A stretch of DNA of 64,000 bases, from assembly GCF_002025665.1 (NCBI RefSeq), contig NZ_CP018786.1, positions 1,488,001-1,552,000 of the forward strand. The letters are read 5' to 3'. Made by a program: the position numbers and the translations under genes. Below are positions 54,505 through 63,322 of this stretch, one piece after another (position 1 is the first letter of the stretch; the number at the start of each line of letters is the position of its first letter). The notes beneath the pieces were generated by a model that saw only the letters and a list, made by a program, of their open reading frames with translations, ran no database searches and was not told the origin of the DNA. The DNA comes from Chryseobacterium indologenes (GTDB lineage Bacteria > Bacteroidota > Bacteroidia > Flavobacteriales > Weeksellaceae).

Positions 54505-57282
54505 ATGAAGAAAATCTTATTTTTATGCTTACTAATGGTAAGTATTGTACTAAGTGCTCAAATTAAATTAGGTGCAGGAAGTACAGACGTGGGTAATGCG
54601 CCAGTTGGTAATGCTTTTAGATCTTATTCTCAGCAGATTTATACAAAACAAGAGATCAATGCTGATGCTGCAGGTAATATTACAGGACTTAAATTTTATG
54701 TAGCGCCTTCTGCTAACATGGGGTATGCCGCACAATGGGATATTTATCTTGGGCATACAACGAAAACTACTTTTGCGGCTAATGATAACTGGATTCCAAC
54801 AGGGCCGATGATAAAGGTTTATTCAGGTACGGTTGCTAATACAAATGGTGTGATAGATATTACTTTTACAACTCCATTCCCGTATGATAATGCCCAGAAT
54901 TTAGTAATTGGAGTTCATCAAAAGATGTTTAATGATATTCCTCCTAATCAGTTTTTTGTTTATAGTACTACAGAAGGGGGAGGGGTTTTTACTAATTCTC
55001 CAGTCTATTCAGGTGATCCTTCAACGAGTTCAAATGGAACGCCTTTGCCTTATAAATCTGTAGTAAGCCTTCAGGGTTTGGTACCAAGTGTTTTACCTGT
55101 TTGCCCTGCTGTTTCTTACCCTGTTAATAATGCAATCCTTTTACCCACTTCTCCGGTTATTACCTGGGCTGCATCACCAGGAGCTACAGGGTATAAGGTT
55201 TCTATAGGGACTACTCTGGGAGGAACGGATGTGGTTGATCAGCAATCGGTAGCTACAACAAGTTTTACTCCATCATCTCCACTATCGGTTTATACAACTT
55301 ATTATCTGAGTGTAAATGCTGTTGGGTTGGCTGGTGAGTCTTCCGGTTGTGTTAATATCAAATTTAAGACGGGAGCATTGCCTCCATCTAATGATGAATG
55401 TACAAATGCTGTGGATTTAGTTGTTAGTCCAACTATGGATTGTACAAATTTTACTCCTGGTACAAATTTAATGGCGTCTGTATCTAATCAGGGGCAAAAT
55501 TCATGTATTAATTCTTATAGTCATAATGATGTGTGGTATAAATTTACTGCTATAGCTTCCAAACATATGATTAAATTAAGTAATATAACCTCCGTAGGAG
55601 AAGTAAATAATAAGTTTATATATTTTTCTGTTTTTAAAGGAAGCTGTGGTAACTTAACAACTATTGCATGTAGCGACGAACCTCAATATTATTCAATTGT
55701 AAGTAATCTTACCCCGGGTGAAACTTATTACGTAAAAGTGTTTACTCGTGCTAATTATGGTGCTGCTCAAAATTTTGATATATGTGTGGTAACGTTTCCG
55801 CCACCACCAGTCAATGATGAATGTGGAAATGCTATAGACTTACCTGTAAATCCTGATTTGAATTGTGCAAGCATTACTCAAGGAACTATTATATCCGCGA
55901 CAGATTCCAGTCTGTCACCTGTTACTTGCTATAATAGTCCTAATTATGATGTATGGTTCAAATTTACAGCAACAGGTAATAAACATGTTATTAAATTAAG
56001 TAATATTATCTATAAAGTCCCGGTATTTTTTGCTCCTACTTTACGTTTTCAGGTTTATAAGGGGGATTGTAATAGTTTAGCTAGTCTTTCTTGTTCTTAT
56101 CTGAATGCTTTGGTTGTAGATAATCTTACAGTAGGAGATACTTATTATATAAGGGTTTATAGTAGTTCGACGCAACAATCCAGTGCTATGGATTTTGATA
56201 TATGTATAGGGACAGATAATACACCACCTCCTCCCAATGATGAATGTATAAATGCCATTACTTTGCCTGTAAATTCTGATGTGAATTGTTCCGTTGCAAC
56301 AGCTGGTAGTACAATGGGGGCTACAGCATCGAATATATCAGCTCCTACATGCAATGGTGTTGCAAAACCGGGAGATGTCTGGTTTAAGTTTACGGCTACC
56401 GCAACAGGTCATTTGATTCAATTGAAAGATTTGGTTTCTCTTGGGGTGCAGTTCGGTAATGAAATCTACTTTCAGCTTTTTAGTGGTGATTGTGGTAACC
56501 TTACAAGTATTAAATGTTCCCATCGTATGGGCGGGGTTTCCGGGCTTACAATAGGCCAAACTTATTATATAAGAGTATTTAATACTAGATACCCAAGTGA
56601 AGTTGTCGGATTTAATATATGCATTGGAACATTGCCGCCGGTTCCAGTTAATGACAGTTGTTCCGGAGCTTTGGTTGCTTCTGTATTTCCTTATAGTTAC
56701 ACACAAACAGATGCGTTAGCTGCAACTAATAATAATGGATTTGTTACAACTTGTAGCCCGGCAATGAATGATGGTACATGGTTTACGTTTACAGGGGACG
56801 GTTCTACTCATAAAATTATAGTATCACCTATAGGAAGTGAATTTCCTAAGGTTGGAGTTTATAAAGGAGGGTGTGGAAGTTTAACTTGTATTACCATAGG
56901 TTGGCATTCTACACCAATATCGATTGATACTGTTCCGGGAACTGTGTATTATGTGAATGTTGGGAATGAAAGTTCAACTGTGGATTTTTTAGAATTTCCT
57001 TTTACAATTACTATTTCCAAAGGGACTTTGGGAGTTTCTGAAGTTTCTAAAAACGGAGAAAGTATAGAGGTTTATCCGAATCCATTTAGAGATACCCTGA
57101 ATATTGCAAAACCAGATAAAGTAAAATCAGTTTCCATTCTTGATTCTGCCGGAAGATTGGTTAAAACAATTGAAAAACCTTCCTCTGAACTTCAGTTGAG
57201 AGATCTGAAAGAAGGAATGTATTTAGTAGTGCTGAATATGAAAGACGGATCTAAACAAACCGTTAAGGCTATTAAGAAATAA
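54505..57282 (+). CDS. Second repeat-bearing T9SS surface protein, paralogue of the preceding gene
   Basis: A 925-residue secreted protein with the same order of parts as the 50785 product: signal peptide (VSIVLSAQ), N-terminal beta domain (QQIYTKQEINADAAGNITG), one fibronectin-III-like domain (about 200-290), four NDEC-type modules and a type A sorting domain ending KQTVKAIKK. It has one fibronectin domain and one module fewer. The last 40 codons are almost identical at DNA level to those of the first gene. I start at the ATG giving MKKILFLCLLMV; the longer frame adds ten residues. Confidence 0.9.
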   Translation: MKKILFLCLLMVSIVLSAQIKLGAGSTDVGNAPVGNAFRSYSQQIYTKQEINADAAGNITGLKFYVAPSANMGYAAQWDIYLGHTTKTTFAANDNWIPTGPMIKVYSGTVANTNGVIDITFTTPFPYDNAQNLVIGVHQKMFNDIPPNQFFVYSTTEGGGVFTNSPVYSGDPSTSSNGTPLPYKSVVSLQGLVPSVLPVCPAVSYPVNNAILLPTSPVITWAASPGATGYKVSIGTTLGGTDVVDQQSVATTSFTPSSPLSVYTTYYLSVNAVGLAGESSGCVNIKFKTGALPPSNDECTNAVDLVVSPTMDCTNFTPGTNLMASVSNQGQNSCINSYSHNDVWYKFTAIASKHMIKLSNITSVGEVNNKFIYFSVFKGSCGNLTTIACSDEPQYYSIVSNLTPGETYYVKVFTRANYGAAQNFDICVVTFPPPPVNDECGNAIDLPVNPDLNCASITQGTIISATDSSLSPVTCYNSPNYDVWFKFTATGNKHVIKLSNIIYKVPVFFAPTLRFQVYKGDCNSLASLSCSYLNALVVDNLTVGDTYYIRVYSSSTQQSSAMDFDICIGTDNTPPPPNDECINAITLPVNSDVNCSVATAGSTMGATASNISAPTCNGVAKPGDVWFKFTATATGHLIQLKDLVSLGVQFGNEIYFQLFSGDCGNLTSIKCSHRMGGVSGLTIGQTYYIRVFNTRYPSEVVGFNICIGTLPPVPVNDSCSGALVASVFPYSYTQTDALAATNNNGFVTTCSPAMNDGTWFTFTGDGSTHKIIVSPIGSEFPKVGVYKGGCGSLTCITIGWHSTPISIDTVPGTVYYVNVGNESSTVDFLEFPFTITISKGTLGVSEVSKNGESIEVYPNPFRDTLNIAKPDKVKSVSILDSAGRLVKTIEKPSSELQLRDLKEGMYLVVLNMKDGSKQTVKAIKK

Positions 57283-57304
57283 ATAATTTCTTTTAAAAAT
57301 AGAA

Positions 57305-57337
57305 AAAAGAGACTGTTCAATTGGAGCGGTCTCTTTT
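57305..57337 (+). terminator. Hairpin terminator after the second adhesin gene
   Basis: AAAAGAGAC extended by TGTTC pairs with GGAGCG extended by GTCTCTTTT (G-T pairs included) around a short loop. Confidence 0.75.
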
Positions 57338-57455
57338 GTTTATAAGGGTAATTGTCTTTTGTTGAAAGAAAATTTGTATTTGTTGTCATATGATGAAAAA
57401 AATATTTTTTTTATTGTTGATTTTCACTAGATTTGATTAACTAATACTGATTTAT

Positions 57456-59780
57456 ATGAAAAACTTTTTACTCGTTGGTTTCTTAATAACTGGCTTTTTA
57501 TCCTCTGCGCAAACCTATTGTACGCCTGCGTTCGCTAGTGGCTGTAGTGGCGGGGATGTGATAGATTCTTTTGCAATTCCGGGAGCGGGATTTGATCATC
57601 CGAATACAGGTTGTTCTACTGATGCATATGGAGATTATACTTCTATGACGATTAATCTCAGTGCAGGTTTAAGTTATGATTTTAGCGTTAAACATGATTA
57701 CAGTGATCAGAATGTTCGTATCTGGATAGATTTCAATAACGATGGAACTTTTGATGATGCAGCTCCGGAGCTTGTAGCTTCTGCAAGCAGTACGCTTGTA
57801 GGAGGTGATAATATTACAGCAGGACTTATAACAATTCCTTCAACTGTAACTCCAGGTACTTACAGAATGAGATTAGGGGATAGATTCTCCGGAGATCCTA
57901 TTCCTTGTAATACAGATGGATATGGAGAAGCTCATGATTATACAGTAGTAATTGGGGCGGTTCCGACTTGTTTTGCTCCGACTGCTTTAACAGTATCTGC
58001 TGTTACGGCAAATTCAGCTCAGGTAGGATGGACAGCTCCGTCTTCTGCACCAGGAAGCGGCTATGAGTATTATTATTCAACTTCCAGTACGTATCCAACT
58101 GCTGCAACAGTAGTTTCAGGGGCAAGCAGTGGATTAACTGCCAATCTGTCTACACTTGCACCAGCTACTACTTACCATGTATGGGTGCGTTCTGTATGTA
58201 GTTCTTCTAATAAGAGTGCATGGTCTCAAATGTCCACATTTATGACCTCGTGTGTTGCTGTGGGAGTACCTTATGCATTGGATTTTGAAAGTATAACTCC
58301 ACCAGATATGCCAACTTGTACCTCGGTAGTAAATGATGGGGCAGGAAATATGTGGGAAACAGGTGATCTTGATGCTCAGGGATTTACAGGGAATGTTCTT
58401 CAGTATTCTTACGACTATGCAGAGAATGCGAATACCTGGTTTTTTACCAATGGAATTAATCTTACTGCAGGAGTGACCTACAGAATTAAATATAAATATG
58501 CCAATGCGGAAGGAACTGTATATGCTGAAAAACTGAAAGTTGCCTATGGAACTTCGGCTACAAGTGCAGGAATGACCAATACATTAGCAGACCACTCGGA
58601 TATTGTTATCAGTACCGCAACAAGTGCTTTTGCGAACTTCACACCAACAACTACGGGAGTGTATTATTTTGGATTCCAGGCCTATTCTGATGCTAATATG
58701 AATCAATTATACGTTGATGATATTAATATAGATGTAGCACCGGCTTGTAGCGAACCTAATGCATTAGCTGTTTCTAATATTACCGCTGCAGGAGCTACAG
58801 TTTCCTGGGCAGCAGCCACTCCGGTTCCGGCTAGCGGCTATGATATTTATTACAGTACAACCAATACAGCACCTACAGCAACAAGTACCCCTAACTTTAC
58901 AGGAGTTACTGCAACCACTTATAATATTCCAGGTTTAGCTGCTTCCACTCCTTATTACGTATGGGTAAGATCTGCATGTAGCGCAACAAGTAAAAGTATA
59001 TGGAGTGATTCTGCTACCTTTACAACATTATGTTCAAGTACGAATATTCCTTATACAATAGATTTTGAAAACGTTACTGTTCCAGATCTACCTGGTTGCA
59101 CAAATAATGTTAATGCGGGAACAGGAAACGATTGGGAAACAATGGATCCTCCTTCCGATAGCCAGGGATTCACTACCAATGTATTGAAATACCAGTATAA
59201 CTCTTCCAATTCTGGTAATGCATGGTTCTTTACACAAGGATTGAATTTGACAGCAGGAGTGCAGTATACCATCAGTTATAAATATGGTAATAACTCATCA
59301 ACCTATGTTGAAAAATTGAAGGTAGCATACGGAACTTCACCAGCTGCAGCAGCTATGACAGGTTCTATTGCAGATTATCCTTCAATTAATGATGAAATGG
59401 CTCATACAGAATCTATAACGTTTACTGTGCCTACAACAGGAGTGTATTTCTTTGGATTTAATGCGTATTCAGATCCAGACCAGTATAATCTGTATATTGA
59501 CGATATCAGTATTAATAATGCGAACCTGGCAACAGCTGAAGTTGCTAAAGCGAAAAATAATATCCAGCTTTATCCTAATCCATTTACGGATGTATTGAAT
59601 ATCTCTGATGTGAAAAATGTTAAAAATGTAACGGTAACAGATGCTACAGGAAGATTGGTGAAAACTATTACCAACCCTGAATCTACAATCCATTTAAGAG
59701 ATTTGATGCAAGGAGTTTATTTAATAACACTTGAAATGAAAGACGGATCCAAGCAGACTATTAAAGCTATTAAAAAATAA
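57456..59780 (+). CDS. T9SS surface protein with GEVED-like and fibronectin type III domains
   Basis: A 774-residue secreted protein. The signal peptide ends near residue 19 (GFLSSAQ). Residues about 30-168 match the GEVED-type domain (VRIWIDFNNDGTFDD, then YGEAHDYTVVI). Two cassettes follow, each a fibronectin-III domain (AQVGWTAPSSAPGSGYEYYY; ATVSWAAATPVPASGYDIYY) plus a jelly-roll-like domain that starts PYxxDFE and contains GVYYFGFQAYSDANMNQLYVDD or its equivalent. The C-terminal type A sorting domain ends KQTIKAIKK, like the two preceding genes. The function is probably adhesion or substrate binding; no catalytic motif is seen. Confidence 0.9.
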   Translation: MKNFLLVGFLITGFLSSAQTYCTPAFASGCSGGDVIDSFAIPGAGFDHPNTGCSTDAYGDYTSMTINLSAGLSYDFSVKHDYSDQNVRIWIDFNNDGTFDDAAPELVASASSTLVGGDNITAGLITIPSTVTPGTYRMRLGDRFSGDPIPCNTDGYGEAHDYTVVIGAVPTCFAPTALTVSAVTANSAQVGWTAPSSAPGSGYEYYYSTSSTYPTAATVVSGASSGLTANLSTLAPATTYHVWVRSVCSSSNKSAWSQMSTFMTSCVAVGVPYALDFESITPPDMPTCTSVVNDGAGNMWETGDLDAQGFTGNVLQYSYDYAENANTWFFTNGINLTAGVTYRIKYKYANAEGTVYAEKLKVAYGTSATSAGMTNTLADHSDIVISTATSAFANFTPTTTGVYYFGFQAYSDANMNQLYVDDINIDVAPACSEPNALAVSNITAAGATVSWAAATPVPASGYDIYYSTTNTAPTATSTPNFTGVTATTYNIPGLAASTPYYVWVRSACSATSKSIWSDSATFTTLCSSTNIPYTIDFENVTVPDLPGCTNNVNAGTGNDWETMDPPSDSQGFTTNVLKYQYNSSNSGNAWFFTQGLNLTAGVQYTISYKYGNNSSTYVEKLKVAYGTSPAAAAMTGSIADYPSINDEMAHTESITFTVPTTGVYFFGFNAYSDPDQYNLYIDDISINNANLATAEVAKAKNNIQLYPNPFTDVLNISDVKNVKNVTVTDATGRLVKTITNPESTIHLRDLMQGVYLITLEMKDGSKQTIKAIKK

Positions 59781-59804
59781 TTCATCATTTAAATAAAAAA
59801 AGGG

Positions 59805-59837
59805 AAGGCGGGTCATTGATGATCCGTCTTTTTTTTA
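59805..59837 (+). terminator. Hairpin terminator after the third T9SS gene
   Basis: AAGGCGGGTCAT pairs with ATGATCCGTCTT (two G-T pairs), followed by TTTTTT. Confidence 0.85.
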
Positions 59838-59875
59838 TGAAGATTGAATAGAATTTGATTTGAAAAATATTGATG

Positions 59876-59911
59876 AAAAAAGATGAGCAAAATATTTTAC
59901 TCATCTTTTTT
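59876..59911 (-). terminator. Hairpin terminator of the K+ channel operon
   Basis: AAAAAAGATGAG pairs with CTCATCTTTTTT around a 12-base loop. It lies about 70 bases after the stop of the 52-residue protein on the minus strand. Confidence 0.7.
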
Positions 59912-59980
59912 ATTTTATTCTGTGGTTGTTATTGATTATCAGATATTTTACATCGCACATTACCCATTGCTCAATACTCA

Positions 59981-60139
59981 TCATTTATTGGGTACAGGCT
60001 GTATTTCTCCTTTATTCATAAGGTCAAATACGGTAGGGAAGAACATTGCTAATATAAAGTAGATGATGATCATCAGTACAATCAGTGCAAAAAGAATAAT
60101 CACTAAGCTATTCGGTCTGTTTTTCTTTTTTGGTTCCAT
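59981..60139 (-). CDS. Small single-helix membrane protein (52 residues)
   Basis: The frame begins MEPKKKNRPNSLVIILFALI, continues with a helix through to about residue 34 (MIIIYFILAMFF) and ends NKGEIQPVPNK. A basic N-terminus followed by one long hydrophobic helix gives an N-in membrane topology. It lies 43 bases after the K+ channel gene on the same strand, before the operon terminator, so it may be a channel accessory subunit. I do not recognise a family. Confidence 0.7.
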   Translation of the reverse strand: MEPKKKNRPNSLVIILFALIVLMIIIYFILAMFFPTVFDLMNKGEIQPVPNK

Positions 60140-60182
60140 GATTTTGTGGTATTTTGTGAATAAATTTTACTTATACCAAATA

Positions 60183-61010
60183 TTAAGCTAATTTCTTGCC
60201 ACATTTCTTACAATACCTTGCATCATCATCAATATCATCATTACCACAGCGGTCACATACTATTTCCAGGTTCTGTCTTTTGTTTCTCATTTCGGCTGTT
60301 ACAATTCCGGTAGGAACTGCAATAATGGAATAACCCGCCAGCATAAGAATAACAGCAAAGAACTTTCCTAAAGGCGTGATAGGCGATACATCACCATAGC
60401 CTACAGTAGTTACTGTAACAACTGCCCAGTAGATGGATTGGGGTATTGTTTCAAAGCCTTCTCTTCCGCCTTCTACCATAAACATAAGTGATCCTACAAT
60501 GACTGAGAAAATAATCAGAAAGAGGAGAAAGATATAAATTTTCCTTGAACTGTTTTTTAATGCCCTTACAATAAAATACCCGTCATTCATAAAATCCAGC
60601 AAGTTGAAAATTCTGAACACTCTCAGCATTCTCAGCATTCTGAAAATGAGAAAATATTTAGTAACCGGGAAAATAAAGCTTAGAAAAAAAGGAACAAGAG
60701 CCAGGAAATCTATAATTCCGAAAAAACTGAATATATAGTTCCGTTTATTTTTTACCACCGCAATCCGCATAGAATATTCTGCTGTAAAAAAAATAGAGAT
60801 GATCCATTCGAGAATCAGAAAGGTATAATGGAATTTTTTATCAAGCTTTGGTACACTTTCCATCATAATGATAGCAGTACTGGCAAGAATTAAAGACAAT
60901 AATATGATGTCGAACAGTTTTCCAAGCTTCGTATCGGAGCGATAAATTATCCGGTAAAGGAATCTTTTCCAAAGTTTGTCTTCAGGAATCAGATTATGTT
61001 CTCTTTCCAT
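60183..61010 (-). CDS. Voltage-gated-type potassium channel with C-terminal zinc ribbon
   Basis: A 275-residue ion channel. Six membrane segments are seen. S4 carries spaced arginines (FRMLRMLRVFRIFNLL), and the pore helix leads to the K+ selectivity filter TVGYGD in VVTVTTVGYGDVSP. The final helix (FFAVILMLAGYSIIAVPTGIV) is followed by a short linker and a zinc ribbon with two CxxC pairs (CDRCGNDD and YCKKCGKKLA). The N-terminal 25 residues are charged and cytoplasmic. The zinc ribbon is an unusual cytoplasmic module. A TAACTTCG element about 20 bases upstream is a variant -7 box. Confidence 0.92.
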   Translation of the reverse strand: MEREHNLIPEDKLWKRFLYRIIYRSDTKLGKLFDIILLSLILASTAIIMMESVPKLDKKFHYTFLILEWIISIFFTAEYSMRIAVVKNKRNYIFSFFGIIDFLALVPFFLSFIFPVTKYFLIFRMLRMLRVFRIFNLLDFMNDGYFIVRALKNSSRKIYIFLLFLIIFSVIVGSLMFMVEGGREGFETIPQSIYWAVVTVTTVGYGDVSPITPLGKFFAVILMLAGYSIIAVPTGIVTAEMRNKRQNLEIVCDRCGNDDIDDDARYCKKCGKKLA

Positions 61011-61259
61011 TTATATAAGGTTATTTCACAGCGAAGTTAATAATTTCTATAATGTATACGGTAAATATATGATTGTTAAAAGAATCTTGCAAATGTTAAA
61101 GAAAAATCTATCATTAAAAAGTGAATTATAGTATGTTAATATTATGATTTTCAATGTGTTGTATTTAGTAAAATACGAATAAAATATGACATATAAAAAT
61201 TAAATTTTTAACATTTTTTTGTCCAAGTTTGTAATTTTATTCTACAAAAGCTTTATATC

Positions 61260-62108
61260 ATGAGAAAAATTTTAACCTTGTTTATTCTGTTTATAATAAG
61301 CAGTTTTGTTAACGCTCAGGTTGGGATTAATACTTCAGCACCGAATGGGGCTTCAGTACTGGATATAGTTTCCAACCAAAAAGGAATTCTTATTCCTCGT
61401 CTTACAGATACTGACCGGGATACTAACCTGGCAGATAACGACGTTTCCACAGTACCTCCTGCAGGTGTGGTAAACCCTAACCTTACTGCAGGAACCCTTA
61501 TTTTTAATACGACAACGAATAATTTCCAGTATTGGGACGGTACCCTCTGGAGACAGCTTTTTGTTCCCACATCTTCTCAGGCTGGTAACGACGGTGTCGT
61601 TAAAATCAATTCTGGAAACGCAAATGTAAAACCCTCATTCAGTTTAAGTGCAGCAGGAAGCGGCTACGGACCAAGACAACAGGTACTGTATGCTACCCCG
61701 TTAGTCTTTGCCGCAAGCCCTACTACAAGCTGGCCGGAAACCACAGTTCCCTTTCCGGGAGTTACCAGTAATATCTATATTGCAGCCACCGGTAAATGGA
61801 GAGAAAATGAAATTAACGGGCAGGTTCACGTTTGGAGAGCAATTGCTACCATCACTCCGGGGTCTAACTCTTCAGGATCAATAAAGGCTACCTTAAAAAA
61901 TCCCGATTCTGGTTTTGAAATTAACTCTATCCAGTTGGTACCGAGTGGTTCCAGTGGAACAGGGAATATTCTTACCTTTTATTTCTATACCATTGCAGAC
62001 CCGGCGAGTCTTGATCCGGGAAGAGGATATCAACTTTTTATGGAATCCGATATCAACTGTAATGTAGTGGTAGAATCCTTTACAAGAGTATCTCTTTTCA
62101 AAGATTAA
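61260..62108 (+). CDS. Secreted hypothetical protein (VGINTxxPxxxLDI type)
   Basis: A 282-residue exported protein. The signal peptide ends near residue 19 (SSFVNAQ) and is followed by VGINTSAPNGASVLDIVSNQ, then KGILIPRLTDTDR, an opening often seen in secreted Bacteroidota proteins of unknown function. FNTTTNNFQYWDGTLWRQLF at about 83-102 resembles tail-fibre-like or beta-helical surface elements. The C-terminal 150 residues look beta-rich without a motif I know, and no sorting domain is present. It is a single gene with a long AT-rich leader and a terminator. Confidence 0.8.
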   Translation: MRKILTLFILFIISSFVNAQVGINTSAPNGASVLDIVSNQKGILIPRLTDTDRDTNLADNDVSTVPPAGVVNPNLTAGTLIFNTTTNNFQYWDGTLWRQLFVPTSSQAGNDGVVKINSGNANVKPSFSLSAAGSGYGPRQQVLYATPLVFAASPTTSWPETTVPFPGVTSNIYIAATGKWRENEINGQVHVWRAIATITPGSNSSGSIKATLKNPDSGFEINSIQLVPSGSSGTGNILTFYFYTIADPASLDPGRGYQLFMESDINCNVVVESFTRVSLFKD

Positions 62109-62129
62109 CAGTCTTTTTTAATATCAAAA

Positions 62130-62159
62130 TAAAACCGGTTTATGAAAGCCGGTTTTTTT
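62130..62159 (+). terminator. Hairpin terminator after the secreted protein gene
   Basis: AAAACCGG pairs with CCGGTTTT around a 10-base loop, followed by TTT. Confidence 0.85.
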
Positions 62160-62222
62160 ATGGGTGTGGAAATTTTTCCCGTAAAATTAATATCTTCGCT
62201 GTAACTGTAAAATATAAAATTA

Positions 62223-63320
62223 ATGAAGCTAAAAACTGTAATTGCAAAGATTGAAGAGGAAATAAGTATCAGACAGGCTGAAGATTTTGATAATGTAGGA
62301 TTACTGTGTGGGGTTTATGACCGTGATGTATCAGGAATTCTGGTTTGCCATGATGCGTTGGAAAATGTGGTTGATGAAGCTATTGAGAGAAACTGCAATC
62401 TGATCGTTTGTTTTCATCCCATTATATTTTCCGGATTAAAATCTTTAACAGGGAAGAACTACGTAGAGAGAGCTGTTTTAAAAGCTATTGAAAATAAAGT
62501 AGCTATTTATGCCATCCACACCGCATTTGATAATGATTTCTTTGGAGTGAATCATGGGATATGCAGTCAGTTGGGATTAAAGAATATGAAAATTCTTCAG
62601 CCTAAAGAAAATAATTTAAAACAGTTGACGGTTTTTGTTCCCAAAGACTATTCAGAAAAAGTGAAAGAAGCCATGTTCTCAGCTGGAGCAGGAAATATCG
62701 GATTTTATGATGAATGCAGTTTTACAGTGAATGGTAACGGAACATTCAGGCCTGTAGAAGGTTCAAATCCGTTTTCAGGACAACAGGGAATTCGCGAAAA
62801 TGCGGATGAAGATATGATCTCTGTGATTTTTGAAGGTTTTAAACAAGGGCAGATTGTAGGCGCTATGAAGACAGCGCACCCTTATGAAGAAGTAGCCTAT
62901 CAGGTTTATAATCTGGATAATAAAAATCATCATGCCGGCTTGGGAATGTACGGTGATCTGGAAGAAGAAATGAATGAAAAAGATTTCCTTGGATTTGTAA
63001 AAGAAAAATTTGGTTTGGAAGTGATAAAACATTCCTCTTTTAACAATAAAAAAATCAAAAGAGTAGGGGTTCTGGGAGGCTCAGGAGCAAGTGGAATACG
63101 ATCTGCAGCTGCCAAGAAATGTGATGCTTACCTTACCGGAGATCTTAAATATCATGACTATTTTCTCGCTGAGTCTAAAATGCTGATCTGTGATATAGGA
63201 CATTATGAATCAGAACAATTTGTTACCCAACAATTATTTGAAATTTTATCACAAAAATTTAGTACATTTGCAATTTCAAAATCTATTGAAAAAACAAACC
63301 CAGTAAATTATTTCATTTAA
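62223..63320 (+). CDS. Nif3-like dinuclear metal-center protein
   Basis: A 365-residue protein of the Nif3/YbgI/YqfO family, which forms toroidal hexamers with two metals per subunit. Metal-site motifs are FDNVGLLCG near the N-terminus, NLIVCFHPIIFSGLKSL, YAIHTAFDN, and near the C-terminus YLTGDLKYHDYFLAE and ICDIGHYESEQF. An inserted domain (about 125-235) makes it longer than E. coli YbgI, as in YqfO. The biochemical role is unsettled; a GTP cyclohydrolase link has been proposed for some members. The next gene starts 2 bases after its stop. A TATCTTCG variant -7 box stands near 62189. Confidence 0.93.
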   Translation: MKLKTVIAKIEEEISIRQAEDFDNVGLLCGVYDRDVSGILVCHDALENVVDEAIERNCNLIVCFHPIIFSGLKSLTGKNYVERAVLKAIENKVAIYAIHTAFDNDFFGVNHGICSQLGLKNMKILQPKENNLKQLTVFVPKDYSEKVKEAMFSAGAGNIGFYDECSFTVNGNGTFRPVEGSNPFSGQQGIRENADEDMISVIFEGFKQGQIVGAMKTAHPYEEVAYQVYNLDNKNHHAGLGMYGDLEEEMNEKDFLGFVKEKFGLEVIKHSSFNNKKIKRVGVLGGSGASGIRSAAAKKCDAYLTGDLKYHDYFLAESKMLICDIGHYESEQFVTQQLFEILSQKFSTFAISKSIEKTNPVNYFI

Positions 63321-63322
63321 AT

